Below, piece after piece: positions 17,309 through 26,546 of a stretch of DNA of 64,000 bases (position 1 is its first letter; each line of letters opens with the position of its first letter). The notes under the pieces are model-generated. The model made no database searches. It saw only the letters and a list, made by a program, of their open reading frames with translations, and was not told the origin of the DNA. The stretch lies in assembly GCA_964645205.1 (NCBI GenBank), contig CAZYBO010000001.1:124001-188000 (forward strand), in the 5' to 3' direction. The DNA is from CAZYBO01 sp964645205. Its GTDB lineage: Bacteria; Pseudomonadota; Alphaproteobacteria; Rickettsiales; SXRF01. The position numbers and the translations under genes were made by a program.

Positions 17309-18053
17309 GCTCAACTTTCATAGTATTTATCAGTCTCTGACGCGCCGCCGGGAGTTTTCGGTTGTGCGGCGCCAGCAGCCAGAGTTCGAGAAAATAGCCG
17401 GAAAGCCGCATTCCTGCAAGGATTTCTACGTTTTTTCTACTCCCTCCCCCGTACGGGAGTAGGGTTGGAGAGGGGGTGAGTAGAAACCCCGGCAACGGCA
17501 ACAATTTATCGCGGTACGCCGCGCCCGCCTCGTGCGATACGGCGCGGCCGGATTTGGGGGAGACGTAGGTTAAATCGTCCGTCGTGCCCGTGGCGGCGCA
17601 TTGCGACAGATCCAGCCCGAAACCGCACTGGTTGAGGATTTCCATCTCCAATCGTACATAGGTTTCTTCCCATGCATCGCCATACACCAGCATGTGCAAA
17701 AATGCAGCGAGCCGGTCGTAGAGGTCGGGATAGGGATGGCGCTCTGGTAGCGACACTTCCATCATCGCGCATGCCGACGACAGCGCGCAAAGTCGCTGCC
17801 CGTCCTGCATCACCAATGCCGCGTTGGGCGTAAGTAACTCGGCTTTGAACGCGCCGATATGCTCCGACAAGCGCGCGTTCCACGTCACGCTTACGATATT
17901 CCCCGGCTGGATAATGCCCCGGTTCGCCTTCGACGACGCCCCCGCCACCATCCCCGCATGCAAGCCGTGCACGCGTGAGAACACATGCGCGAGCGCTTTG
18001 TTTTCCCCGAATTTGCGGGTGGAAAGTACGATGGCGTTATCCGTCCAATGCAT
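17286..18053 (-). CDS. recO: DNA repair protein RecO with in-frame palindromic insertion
   Basis: RecO anneals strands and loads RecA at gaps with RecF and RecR. The N-terminal OB fold (WTDNAIVLSTRKFGENKALAHVFSRVHG) is clear, and the C-terminal helical region has CGFGLDLSQCAATG and YVSPKSGRAVS. Around residues 190-206 the segment TPSPTLLPYGGGSRKN does not fit the family and comes from the palindrome at 17437-17484. It lies near the loop before the last helices, and the frame is intact. Confidence 0.9.
   Translation of the reverse strand: MHWTDNAIVLSTRKFGENKALAHVFSRVHGLHAGMVAGASSKANRGIIQPGNIVSVTWNARLSEHIGAFKAELLTPNAALVMQDGQRLCALSSACAMMEVSLPERHPYPDLYDRLAAFLHMLVYGDAWEETYVRLEMEILNQCGFGLDLSQCAATGTTDDLTYVSPKSGRAVSHEAGAAYRDKLLPLPGFLLTPSPTLLPYGGGSRKNVEILAGMRLSGYFLELWLLAPHNRKLPAARQRLINTMKVEHVEEAAT
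17437..17484 (-). repeat. Palindromic element inside recO
   Basis: CTACTCCC (17437-17444) pairs with GGGAGTAG (17455-17462). The adjoining CCCCCTCTCCAACCCT (minus strand) matches the arm of the element in truB. It is shorter and more diverged than the truB copy. Confidence 0.75.
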
Positions 18054-18149
18054 GGCGCTATATTACTCCTTGCACCGGGAATGTCATCGCATTGCGCGAT
18101 ACAATTAAAGCTAGATAATAATCATTTTTTTTGCAATTTAACTATCGGA

Positions 18150-18190
18150 TTGATATAGGTCAATGCGGTCGGCAGGCAATTCACTACGCT
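18150..18190 (+). promoter_or_regulatory. FNR box and class II promoter before the TauE-like/cco cluster
   Basis: TTGAT-ATAG-GTCAA (18150-18163) is a near-perfect FNR/FixK site. TACGCT (18185-18190) sits where the -10 belongs if the box is centred at -41.5. The start would lie about 12 bases before the ATG at 18209. This would switch on the cbb3 locus at low oxygen. Confidence 0.75.
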
Positions 18191-18208
18191 CGCGGTGGAG
18201 ATACATTC

Positions 18209-18859
18209 ATGGATGCATTACTGGCGCACTGTGCGGCGGCGTTTACCCAGCATGGTGGGCTGTTCGCGATATTTTTCCTCGGGGGGCTTACGGGCGGCTT
18301 CACGCATTGTCTGGCTATGTGCGGAGCGCTGGCGGCATGCGGTCGGCCATGCGCGTCGTCGTGTGGAAGGGCTAAAGCCGTTGTAGCGGACGGATTTGTC
18401 TATCACGCAGGCAGGATGACGAGTTACGGCGCGCTGGGCTTTTTTGCGGCACTTCTTTCACGGCAGGTCGCGGCCTATAGTTGGTGGCCGGTAGCGTCTT
18501 CTTTAATGCTGGCCGCGGCGGGAGTTTTATTTTTACTCAGTTGCCTAAATCGGTGCGAGCATACCGCATTCTCCACCATATCGGGTTCGACATATGTGCG
18601 TGGCGCATTGCTCGGGTTTATGCCGTGCGGCCTGCTCTACGCTGCGCTGATGATGGCGGCGACACTGGAGAGCCCGATTAGCGGCATGATCGCGATGTGG
18701 ATTTTTACGCTCGGCACCATGCCTGCGCTGATTATTGCCAGCGGCAGCGCTGCATTGCTGAGTAAAAAATGGAGGCATGCCATGCGTTATGCGGGGCGTG
18801 CGCTTATGGCGTTTAATGGGTTTTCACTGCTGTTCATGGCAGCAAAAATAATGAGGTAA
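18209..18859 (+). CDS. TauE/SafE-UreH-like membrane protein of the cco locus, 216 aa
   Basis: About six transmembrane helices. The first contains FLGGLTGGFTHCLAMCGA, the motif of UreH-type (sulfite exporter TauE/SafE-like) proteins often linked with ccoGHIS; a role in copper or haem delivery to cbb3 oxidase is suspected for such neighbours. I chose ATG 18209 (GGAG 9 bases upstream); the frame is open to 18131, across the FNR box. First gene of the cluster, ending 1 base before ccoN. Confidence 0.75.
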   Translation: MDALLAHCAAAFTQHGGLFAIFFLGGLTGGFTHCLAMCGALAACGRPCASSCGRAKAVVADGFVYHAGRMTSYGALGFFAALLSRQVAAYSWWPVASSLMLAAAGVLFLLSCLNRCEHTAFSTISGSTYVRGALLGFMPCGLLYAALMMAATLESPISGMIAMWIFTLGTMPALIIASGSAALLSKKWRHAMRYAGRALMAFNGFSLLFMAAKIMR

Positions 18860-18860
18860 T

Positions 18861-20276
18861 ATGCAAAGAGTGGCGCCAATCTACAACGACGATATTGTCA
18901 AACTGTTCACCATCGCTTCCCTGTTCTGGGGCGTGGTGGGCATGGCCGCGGGGCTGTTCATCGCCCTGCAGATGGCGTTTCCCGACTTGAATATCGAGCC
19001 TTACCTCACGTTTGGCCGTCTGCGCCCGCTGCATACGTCGGCGGTTATTTTCGCTTTTGGCGGCAACGTGCTGTTCGGCACGTCGTACTTTGTTGTGCAG
19101 CGCACCTGCCGCACACGCTTGTGGGGCGACAGGCTTTCCCTGTTTACCTTCTGGGGGTACCAGTTTTTTATCGTAATTGCCGCGCTTGGCTATGTGCTTG
19201 GCGTTACGCAGGGCAAGGAATATGCAGAGCCGGAGTGGTATGCCGATTTGTGGTTGACCGTGGTGTGGGTCGTATACCTCCTGATTTTCCTGATGACGCT
19301 TAAAAACCGCGAAGAACCGCATATTTATGTCGCCAACTGGTTTTATCTTGCGTTCATTGCCACGGTTGCCGTGCTGCATCTGGTCAATGGCATCAGCGTG
19401 CCGGTGTCCGGCCTCGACGCCAAGAGCGTGCCGGTATGGGGCGGCGTGCAGAGTGCGTTGATACAGTGGTGGTACGGACATAATGCGGTAGGGTTCTTTC
19501 TCACGGCGGGCTTCCTCGGCATCATGTATTATTTTGTGCCCAAGCGTGCGAACAGGCCGGTCTATTCCTACCGGCTTTCCATCCTGCATTTCTGGTCGCT
19601 GATCTTTATTTATATCTGGGCGGGGCCGCATCACCTGCACTACACCGCGCTGCCCGACTGGGCGCAAACGCTGGGGATGACGTTCTCCATCATGCTGTGG
19701 ATGCCGTCTTGGGGTGGGATGATCAACGGCCTCATGACGCTTTCGGGCGCATGGAACAAGCTGCGTGAAGATCCGGTGTTGCGGTTCATGGTGGTTGCGC
19801 TCGCATTTTATGGGATGAGCACTTTTGAAGGGCCGCTTATGTCGATCAAGGCGGTGAATTCCCTCTCGCACTACACCGACTGGACGATAGGCCATGTGCA
19901 TTCGGGGGCGTTGGGCTGGGTGGCGTTTATCAGCTTCGGCGCGATTTACCATTTGGTGCCGGTACTGTGGAAGCGCAAGGAGCTGTATTCCATGCGACTC
20001 GTCAATACGCATCTTTGGGTCGCCACCATCGGCATCGTGCTCTACATCACCGCCATGTGGGTGGCGGGCATCATGCAGGGGCTTATGTGGCGCGCCTACG
20101 ATTCCATGGGTTTTCTTGAATATTCCTTCGTGGAAACCGTGGAGGCAATGCACCCGTATTACATCATCCGTGCGCTGGGGGGGCTGCTCTACCTCGCAGG
20201 CATGATTATCATGGTATATAATTGCTGGATGACGATCAAAGGCTGCGAAAGCCGCAAGGAGGCAGCCTATGCTTAA
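18861..20276 (+). CDS. ccoN: cbb3-type cytochrome c oxidase subunit I
   Basis: The catalytic subunit reduces oxygen at a haem b3-CuB centre with high affinity. The 471 residues have twelve predicted helices. Haem and CuB ligands are visible in LHTSAVIFAFGGN, WWYGHNAVGFFLTA, WAGPHHLHYTALPDW (CuB histidines) and DWTIGHVHSGALGW (haem b and b3). A GAGGT site precedes ATG 18861. It overlaps ccoO by 8 bases. Confidence 0.97.
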   Translation: MQRVAPIYNDDIVKLFTIASLFWGVVGMAAGLFIALQMAFPDLNIEPYLTFGRLRPLHTSAVIFAFGGNVLFGTSYFVVQRTCRTRLWGDRLSLFTFWGYQFFIVIAALGYVLGVTQGKEYAEPEWYADLWLTVVWVVYLLIFLMTLKNREEPHIYVANWFYLAFIATVAVLHLVNGISVPVSGLDAKSVPVWGGVQSALIQWWYGHNAVGFFLTAGFLGIMYYFVPKRANRPVYSYRLSILHFWSLIFIYIWAGPHHLHYTALPDWAQTLGMTFSIMLWMPSWGGMINGLMTLSGAWNKLREDPVLRFMVVALAFYGMSTFEGPLMSIKAVNSLSHYTDWTIGHVHSGALGWVAFISFGAIYHLVPVLWKRKELYSMRLVNTHLWVATIGIVLYITAMWVAGIMQGLMWRAYDSMGFLEYSFVETVEAMHPYYIIRALGGLLYLAGMIIMVYNCWMTIKGCESRKEAAYA

Positions 20277-20997
20277 GCATCACGGGAAACTGGAGCGCAA
20301 CTCCATCTGGCTGCTTGTGTTTACCATCATCGCCATTTCCATCGGCGGGCTGGTGGAAATTGTACCGCTGTTCCGCATCGAAACCACCATCGAAAAAGTC
20401 AGCGGCATGCGCCCGCTGACACCGCTGGAGTTGGCAGGACAGCAAATTTACATCCGCGAAGGCTGCAACAACTGCCACAGCCAGCAGATAAGGCCGCTGC
20501 GCGATGAAGTGGAGCGCTACGGCCATTATTCACTCGCCGCCGAAAGCATGTATGACCATCCGTTCCTGTGGGGCAGCAAGCGCACAGGGCCTGACCTCGC
20601 CCGCGTCGGCGGCAAATATTCGGATGAATGGCATGTGGCTCATCTTATAAGGCCGCGCGACGTGGTGCCGGAATCCATCATGCCCGGCTACGGCATGATG
20701 ATGAACAGCGGTGTCAACGCGCTCGACCTTGCCGGGTTGATGAGGGCGTACCGCACCGTCGGCGTGCCTTACACCGATGCCATGATCGAGCAGGCCTATA
20801 ACGACGCGATGGCGCAGGCGCATCCTGAAACCGATAATAGCGGGCTTGTCGAACGCTACGGCAAAAAGGTGAATCAGCGCGATTTCGACGGGCAGTTGCA
20901 ATATGTCTCCGAAATGGACGCGCTGGTGGCCTACCTGCAGTCGCTCGGCACGCTGGCCGACATCAAGGATTATAAAATCGAGGAGCCGAAACCGTAA
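20269..20997 (+). CDS. ccoO: cbb3 oxidase subunit II, monohaem cytochrome c
   Basis: A membrane anchor (about 12-32) is followed by a periplasmic cytochrome c domain with haem site C66-NN-C69-H70. The methionine ligand is likely in the MPGYGMMM segment. It passes electrons from CcoP to CcoN. The start lies in the end of ccoN with an AGGAGG site. Its stop overlaps the ccoQ start (TAATG). Confidence 0.97.
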   Translation: MLKHHGKLERNSIWLLVFTIIAISIGGLVEIVPLFRIETTIEKVSGMRPLTPLELAGQQIYIREGCNNCHSQQIRPLRDEVERYGHYSLAAESMYDHPFLWGSKRTGPDLARVGGKYSDEWHVAHLIRPRDVVPESIMPGYGMMMNSGVNALDLAGLMRAYRTVGVPYTDAMIEQAYNDAMAQAHPETDNSGLVERYGKKVNQRDFDGQLQYVSEMDALVAYLQSLGTLADIKDYKIEEPKP

Positions 20998-21149
20998 TGG
21001 ACATTTTTATACACTACGCGCCTGTCATAGGCTTGCTGTTCTTCTTCATGGTGTTCATAGGCATCGCAGCGTGGGCGATGCGCCCGTCCGCCAAGCAACG
21101 GCTGCAAAAACTGGCTGAGATTCCGCTTAAGGAGGACACACATGGCTGA
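20997..21149 (+). CDS. ccoQ: cbb3 oxidase subunit CcoQ, 50 aa
   Basis: Translation MDIFIHYAPVIGLLFFFMVF with one transmembrane helix and a basic tail ending KEDTHG. Length, place and topology match CcoQ/FixQ, which stabilises the oxidase. Its end overlaps the ccoP start by 8 bases, with AAGGAGG before the ccoP ATG inside it. Confidence 0.9.
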   Translation: MDIFIHYAPVIGLLFFFMVFIGIAAWAMRPSAKQRLQKLAEIPLKEDTHG

Positions 21150-22023
21150 CCCTAAAAAACCTGTCGACCGCGATGAAGTGACCGGAGTCGAAACTACCGG
21201 CCATGAATGGGACGGCATCCGCGAACTCAATCTCCCTGCGCCGCGCTGGTGGCTGATCGTGTTTTTTATCACCATCGTCTGGTCTGTGGGCTATTGGGTC
21301 GTGTATCCCGCATGGCCGACGCTTTCAGGAAATACTAAAGGCACCCTCGGGTGGACGCAATATACGAAACTGGCTGACGAGCAGGCGGAGATCATGCAGG
21401 TGCGCGGAGAATTCGCAGAGAAAATTCGCGATGCATCGCTTGCCGCTATTCAGGGCGATCCGCAACTGTACCAGTTCGCGCTGGCAGGCGGTAAAACCAT
21501 GTTCAAGGAAAACTGCGCTGCCTGCCATGGCACGGGCGCACAGGGTGGCTCCGGCTACCCGAACCTGAACGACGACGATTGGTTGTGGGGTGGCACGCTT
21601 GAAGATATTTACGCTACGATCCAATACGGAGCGCGCTCGGCGCATGACAAAACACGCTTTTCACAGATGCCTGCGTTCCGTGAAACGCTCAAACCCGCAG
21701 AAATCAGCAAGCTGGCTGACTACGTGTTGAGCCTTTCCGGTAAGGGGGAAGCAAGCGCCGAGTCTGCCGAATTATTCAAACAAAACTGCGCGGCGTGCCA
21801 CAGTGCCGACGGCAAGGGCGACCGCAAGATCGGTGCGCCAAACCTTGCCGACGCTATCTGGCTGTATGGTGGCGATAAGCAGCATATCGTGCAGCAGATC
21901 AACGTCCCGCGCCACGGCGTGATGCCTGCATGGAACGAAAGGCTGTCGGATGAAACCATCAAGCAGCTTACCATTTACGTGCATTCGCTGGGCGGAGGGG
22001 AAGCGCCCGTACCGAAAAAATAG
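21142..22023 (+). CDS. ccoP: cbb3 oxidase subunit III, dihaem cytochrome c
   Basis: A 293-residue protein with one membrane helix (about 35-57) and two cytochrome c domains: haem sites C125-AA-C128-H129 and C216-AA-C219-H220. It accepts electrons from soluble cytochromes and hands them to CcoO. Coupled with ccoQ. Confidence 0.97.
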   Translation: MADPKKPVDRDEVTGVETTGHEWDGIRELNLPAPRWWLIVFFITIVWSVGYWVVYPAWPTLSGNTKGTLGWTQYTKLADEQAEIMQVRGEFAEKIRDASLAAIQGDPQLYQFALAGGKTMFKENCAACHGTGAQGGSGYPNLNDDDWLWGGTLEDIYATIQYGARSAHDKTRFSQMPAFRETLKPAEISKLADYVLSLSGKGEASAESAELFKQNCAACHSADGKGDRKIGAPNLADAIWLYGGDKQHIVQQINVPRHGVMPAWNERLSDETIKQLTIYVHSLGGGEAPVPKK

Positions 22024-22030
22024 GACAGTC

Positions 22031-23410
22031 ATGGCCGCTTCCCTCAAACTTTTCGCTAAGCAGGCGAAAATATATCCCAGACGCGTGTGGGGGAAGTTCC
22101 GCAAGCTGAAATGGCTGTCGATGGTCACGCTGCTGGCTATTTATTACGGCACACCGTGGTTGCGCTGGGATCGCGGCGAACATGCGCCGGGGCAGGCCAT
22201 CCTGATCGACATCCCCCATACACGAGCATATTTTTTTGGTATCGAAATCTGGCCACAGGAAGTGTATTTCATCACCGGCCTGCTGATCCTTGCCGCTGTA
22301 GGATTGTTTTTCATAACATCGCTCTTTGGCCGCGTATGGTGCGGCTATGCTTGCCCGCAGACCGTATGGACGGATTTGTTCGTGTGGGTGGAACGTATTG
22401 TGCAGGGCGACCGCAACGCCCGTAAGAAGCTCGACGAATCGCCATGGACGCTGGATAAAATCCGCAAGAAGACGCTTACCCATATCATCTGGCTGCTGAT
22501 AGGGTTATGCACCGGCGGCGCATGGGTGTTCTATTTCAATGATGCACCGACGCTTGCCGACCAGATCATGCATTTCGACGTGCCGTGGAGCGTAGGAAGC
22601 TGGATTGTAGGTCTTACCTTTTCCACCTACCTCATGGCGGGTTTCGCGCGCGAGCAGGTATGCACGTATATGTGCCCTTATGCGCGCTTTCAGTCCGCCA
22701 TGTTCGACAAGGACACGCTTATCATCGCATATGATAAAGTGCGCGGTGAGCCTCGCGGCAAGCACAAGGCGGGCGATAGCTGGGAAAACCGGGGGCATTG
22801 CATTGATTGTGATTCCTGCGTCGTGGTCTGTCCCATGGGAATCGATATCCGCAACGGGTTGCAGATGGAGTGTATAGCCTGCGGCCTGTGCGTGGATGCC
22901 TGCGATAATGTGATGGAAAAGATAGGCCTGCCGAAAGGCCTAATCCGCTACGACACGGAAAGTAAAAAGTCCTTTAACCCCCTCCGCCCACGCACCTTCT
23001 GGTATGGCGGCATTCTTGCGGCGGTGGGCGTGTTCATGCTCTACGGCCTGCTGACGCGCTCGCCGTTAGAACTGAATGTCATTCATGACCGCAATCCGCT
23101 TTACGTGACGCTTTCCGACGGTTCGGTTCGTAACGGCTATGTGGTGCATATCCTCAACAAAACACATGAAGATCGTACCTACCGCGTAGCGATAGAAGGA
23201 TTGGAAGATGCCAGATTACGCGTGCAGGCGAATGAAACGGTTGAAGTCGAAAATCTTGAGGTTATGGCAGATAGTATTGGAACGTTTCGTCTCTTTGTGG
23301 TGGCGCCGGGGCAGTCGGCACCCAGGCAGCCGATACGTTTCACCGTCACCGATAGTCACAGCGAAAGCAGTGACAGCAAAGAAAGCATTTTCATGAGCGG
23401 GGGTCAGTAA
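22031..23410 (+). CDS. ccoG: cbb3 assembly protein CcoG (polyferredoxin)
   Basis: A 459-residue membrane iron-sulfur protein, reported to reduce copper for oxidase assembly. It has several transmembrane helices, a CGYACPQTVWTDLFVWVER motif, then two 4Fe-4S motifs (CIDCDSCVVVCPMG and CIACGLCVDACD) and a C-terminal periplasmic immunoglobulin-like domain. I chose ATG 22031, 7 bases after ccoP; the longer frame to 21950 lies inside ccoP. Confidence 0.95.
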   Translation: MAASLKLFAKQAKIYPRRVWGKFRKLKWLSMVTLLAIYYGTPWLRWDRGEHAPGQAILIDIPHTRAYFFGIEIWPQEVYFITGLLILAAVGLFFITSLFGRVWCGYACPQTVWTDLFVWVERIVQGDRNARKKLDESPWTLDKIRKKTLTHIIWLLIGLCTGGAWVFYFNDAPTLADQIMHFDVPWSVGSWIVGLTFSTYLMAGFAREQVCTYMCPYARFQSAMFDKDTLIIAYDKVRGEPRGKHKAGDSWENRGHCIDCDSCVVVCPMGIDIRNGLQMECIACGLCVDACDNVMEKIGLPKGLIRYDTESKKSFNPLRPRTFWYGGILAAVGVFMLYGLLTRSPLELNVIHDRNPLYVTLSDGSVRNGYVVHILNKTHEDRTYRVAIEGLEDARLRVQANETVEVENLEVMADSIGTFRLFVVAPGQSAPRQPIRFTVTDSHSESSDSKESIFMSGGQ

Positions 23411-23411
23411 G

Positions 23412-23861
23412 ATGGAAATGACACGGCGCGACCGTTGGATTCCTTGGTATTTCGTAGCATTTTTCGTGGTGATCGCGCTCGTTGACGGCGCAATGGTCAC
23501 CATCGCGATACGTACGCATACCGGCCTTGTGACGGATCACCCCTATGAAAAGGGGCTGTCCTATAACCGGGTGGTAAAAGCAAAGGAAATGCAGGAAACA
23601 TACGGCTGGAAAGGCGACATAGCTTATACCGGCGGCCGTTTGTCATTCACGCTGCACGATAAGGATGGCCGACTTATCCAGCCGCAACATGCCACGGCCA
23701 CAATCACGCGCCCCACTCAGGCCGGGATGGATTTTACCGTCGCGCTGGCAGGTGGAGGGGTGGACATTGATTTCCCGGCCAAAGGATTGTGGCATGTGCG
23801 TATTGACGGGGTGTATGATGGCGTGCATTACCAGCAATCCAGACGTATTGTGATTGAATGA
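23412..23861 (+). CDS. ccoH: cbb3 assembly protein CcoH (FixH family)
   Basis: 149 residues with one N-terminal membrane helix (about 12-32) and a periplasmic FixH domain (DHPYEKGLSYNRVVKAKEMQ, then a strand ending GLWHVRIDG). CcoH stays with the oxidase and aids maturation. Its end overlaps the ccoI ATG by 4 bases. Confidence 0.92.
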   Translation: MEMTRRDRWIPWYFVAFFVVIALVDGAMVTIAIRTHTGLVTDHPYEKGLSYNRVVKAKEMQETYGWKGDIAYTGGRLSFTLHDKDGRLIQPQHATATITRPTQAGMDFTVALAGGGVDIDFPAKGLWHVRIDGVYDGVHYQQSRRIVIE

Positions 23862-26035
23862 AAGACGCCCTTCCCACCGCCCGTTTCGTACAGCCTGAAA
23901 GCGATGGCGGCCATACGCTCAACCTGCTGGTGGACGGCATGCATTGCCCGTCCTGCGTGTCGATTATTGAAGGGGCGCTTAAAAAACAGGCGGCCGTCAC
24001 GCAGGCGCGGCTCAACCTATCCACCAGACGTTTGCGTGTAAGCTGGAAAGGCAACGCCGCCCTTGGCGACACGTGGGTGGCGCTGATTAATTCCATGGGC
24101 TACCACGCCGCGCCGTTCGACCCCGAAACGTCGGATAACGTTGAGAAGCAGGAGGAAAAATTCCTGCTGCGCTGCCTCGCTGTGGCTGGGTTCGCCAGCG
24201 GCAATCTTATGTTATTTTCCGTACCGCTATGGAGCAGTGATCCGATGGAAATGGGGGAGGGGACGCGCACTTTTTTCCATTGGGTGCAGGCTGCCATCGC
24301 CATTCCCGCCATCGCCTATTGCGGATTACCGTTCTACCGCTCCGCGTGGAAAGCCCTGAAGGAATACCGCACGAACATGGACGTGCCGATTTCCGTTGCC
24401 GTGATTCTGGCGACGCTGATGAGCCTGTTTGAAACCGTGAGCTACGGACGGCATTCCTATTTCGATTCGGGCGTAATGCTGTTGTTTTTCCTGCTTATAG
24501 GCCGCTACCTCGAAGCACGCGCTCGCGGCAGGGCGCGGAGCGCGGCGCATGACCTTCTGCAGATGATGACCGGTTCGGCTACCATGCTGGCATCCGATGG
24601 CAAGCCGCAAACCATTCCGCTGTCGGAGATTAAAGAGGGCATGGTCTTGTTGGTGGCCGCAGGTGAAAAAATCGGCGCGGACGGTGAGATCATGGAAGGT
24701 GTTTCCGATGTTGACACCAGCCTCATCACGGGCGAAAGCCTACCGCAGCCTGTAAAGGCGGGCGGCCACGTATTCGCCGGAACGATCAATCTCTCGGCGC
24801 CACTGAAGCTGCGTGTGACCAAACCCAACGAACGCTCGCTCATCGCGGAAATCGTAAAGCTCATGGAAACGGCGGAGCAATCGCAGGCGCGCTACGTTAC
24901 ACTCGCCGACCGCATCTCCGGCTGGTACACGCCAGCCGTGCATGCATTGGCGGCGGCGACCTTTATAGGATGGGTGATGTTCGGCGGCGCACCGTGGCAA
25001 TTGGCGCTGCTCTACGCGGCGACGGTGCTTATCATTACTTGCCCGTGCGCGCTGGGATTGGCTGTGCCCGTGGTGCAGGTACTCGCCAGCGGTAAATTAC
25101 TGCGTGCGGGTATACTGCTCAAGTCAGGAAGCGCGCTTGAGCGTTTCGCCGCTATCACGCATGCGGTATTCGATAAAACCGGCACGCTTACGCTGGGTAA
25201 ACCTGAAATGCAGGCGCGTGAGAGCCATCCGCGCGACATAATGCAGCTTGCGGCGTCGCTCGCATGGCACAGTAGGCACCCGCTTTCACAGGCAGTGTCG
25301 CGTGCGTATACGGGTGAGTTGTTGCCGCTTGCGGTGCAGGAAGTGCAAGGGTGCGGACTGGCCGCAGAACATGGTGGCAGGCAGGTCAAACTTGGAAAGC
25401 GCAGTTGGTGCACCACGCTTGCCGACGATGCACAAAGCGTACTGGAACTCTGGCTTGCGGTAGAAGGCAACGAGCCGGTGCGCTTTATCTTTGCCGACCA
25501 GTTGCGGCAGGATGCAGGGCATGTGATCGCGGCACTCAGGGCAGGCGGTATAAAGACATTGCTGCTTTCAGGTGACAGGCTGGAAGTTACGAAAGACATC
25601 GCGTCCCGGCTGGGTATCGACCATTTCGAGGGGGGAATGACGCCGGTGGAAAAAACCGAAAGAATCGCAGTGCTCCGGGCGCAGGGCGCACAAGTACTGA
25701 TGGTGGGGGATGGGCTTAACGACGCACCATCGCTGGCTTCGGCCACCATTTCCATGTCGCCGACGAGCGCGATCGACATCACGCAAAACGCCGCCGACAT
25801 CGTATTTCAGGGCGATCGCCTGCAGCCCGTGCTGACCGCATGGCGCACGGCACTATTCTCCCAGAAGCTGGTGAAAGAAAATTTCCTGCTGGCGATTGCG
25901 TATAACGTGGTGGCGATACCGCTTGCGGTGGCAGGTTATGTCACGCCGTTGATTGCGGCCATCGCCATGTCCAGCTCGTCGCTGCTGGTGATCGCCAACG
26001 CCATGCGCCTTAATCTTGTGAGGGACAGGCGATGA
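23858..26035 (+). CDS. ccoI: cbb3-linked copper P1B-type ATPase CcoI
   Basis: This 725-residue ATPase exports copper for the CuB centre. One metal-binding domain (GMHCPSC, C30 and C33) precedes the membrane region with the C395-P-C397 copper motif (TCPCALGLAVP). The phosphorylation site is D439 (DKTGTLTLG); TGES and GDGLNDAPSL are present. The place between ccoH and ccoS shows it is the FixI/CcoI type rather than a detoxifying CopA. Confidence 0.95.
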   Translation: MKDALPTARFVQPESDGGHTLNLLVDGMHCPSCVSIIEGALKKQAAVTQARLNLSTRRLRVSWKGNAALGDTWVALINSMGYHAAPFDPETSDNVEKQEEKFLLRCLAVAGFASGNLMLFSVPLWSSDPMEMGEGTRTFFHWVQAAIAIPAIAYCGLPFYRSAWKALKEYRTNMDVPISVAVILATLMSLFETVSYGRHSYFDSGVMLLFFLLIGRYLEARARGRARSAAHDLLQMMTGSATMLASDGKPQTIPLSEIKEGMVLLVAAGEKIGADGEIMEGVSDVDTSLITGESLPQPVKAGGHVFAGTINLSAPLKLRVTKPNERSLIAEIVKLMETAEQSQARYVTLADRISGWYTPAVHALAAATFIGWVMFGGAPWQLALLYAATVLIITCPCALGLAVPVVQVLASGKLLRAGILLKSGSALERFAAITHAVFDKTGTLTLGKPEMQARESHPRDIMQLAASLAWHSRHPLSQAVSRAYTGELLPLAVQEVQGCGLAAEHGGRQVKLGKRSWCTTLADDAQSVLELWLAVEGNEPVRFIFADQLRQDAGHVIAALRAGGIKTLLLSGDRLEVTKDIASRLGIDHFEGGMTPVEKTERIAVLRAQGAQVLMVGDGLNDAPSLASATISMSPTSAIDITQNAADIVFQGDRLQPVLTAWRTALFSQKLVKENFLLAIAYNVVAIPLAVAGYVTPLIAAIAMSSSSLLVIANAMRLNLVRDRR

Positions 26036-26175
26036 ACGTGTTACTCTATCTCATCCCCATTGCTCTTATCCTCGGTTTAGTGGGGCTGCTGGCATTCTTC
26101 TGGGCGATGAAAAACGGCCAGTTCGAGGATCTCGACGGCGCACCTTACCGTATGCTGGATGAGGACGAAAAGTAA
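26032..26175 (+). CDS. ccoS: cbb3 maturation protein CcoS, 47 aa
   Basis: Translation MNVLLYLIPIALILGLVGLL, one helix, then WAMKNGQFEDLDGAPYRML, the CcoS signature. Needed for cofactor insertion into cbb3 oxidase. Overlaps the ccoI end by 4 bases (ATGA). It ends the cluster and converges on the DUF465 gene one base away. Confidence 0.92.
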   Translation: MNVLLYLIPIALILGLVGLLAFFWAMKNGQFEDLDGAPYRMLDEDEK

Positions 26176-26176
26176 C

Positions 26177-26419
26177 TCAGGCGGCTTTTTTAAGTAGGCT
26201 GAAGAGTTCGTCCTTAAGGCTAAGCCGCTCCTTTTTCAATGTTTCAAGGCGCTCATCCGAGGCGGCTTCAGCACCGGATTCAATGCGATGTACGCTATGT
26301 TCCGCCCGGTCATACCGCGCAAACAACTCCGCGAAGTGATTATCGGTTGTTTTCATCTGGTGGATACGCTCGCGATATTCCGGGAATTCATTAAGCAGGC
26401 TGTGATTTTCTAAAGGCAT
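26177..26419 (-). CDS. DUF465/YdcH-like coiled-coil protein, 80 aa
   Basis: The sequence MPLENHSLLNEFPEYRERIH followed by a long charged helix ending in LKKERLSLKDEL is typical of the YdcH/DUF465 family. Members are small cytoplasmic helical hairpins of unknown function. A GGGAGCC element precedes the ATG. Confidence 0.8.
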   Translation of the reverse strand: MPLENHSLLNEFPEYRERIHQMKTTDNHFAELFARYDRAEHSVHRIESGAEAASDERLETLKKERLSLKDELFSLLKKAA

Positions 26420-26476
26420 AAACTTGGCTCCCTGTTGATTATGGCGTCAATCTAACGCCGGAAAATCTTCGTTAGC

Positions 26477-26521
26477 TTGATGCAGATCAAGGTTCAACAC
26501 GATGTTTAGGTTTTCTATCAT
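26477..26521 (+). promoter_or_regulatory. Perfect FNR box and -10 before ompW
   Basis: TTGAT-GCAG-ATCAA (26477-26490) is a perfect palindromic FNR site. TATCAT (26516-26521) is a possible -10, a few bases further than the ideal class II spacing. Confidence 0.75.
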
Positions 26522-26546
26522 GGAAACAGTGCTTGAAGGGAAAAAT

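Noticed and set aside
18834..20153. 439-codon frame antisense to ccoN
   Set aside because: His/Arg/Gln-rich shadow of a membrane-protein gene; ccoN has all haem ligands.
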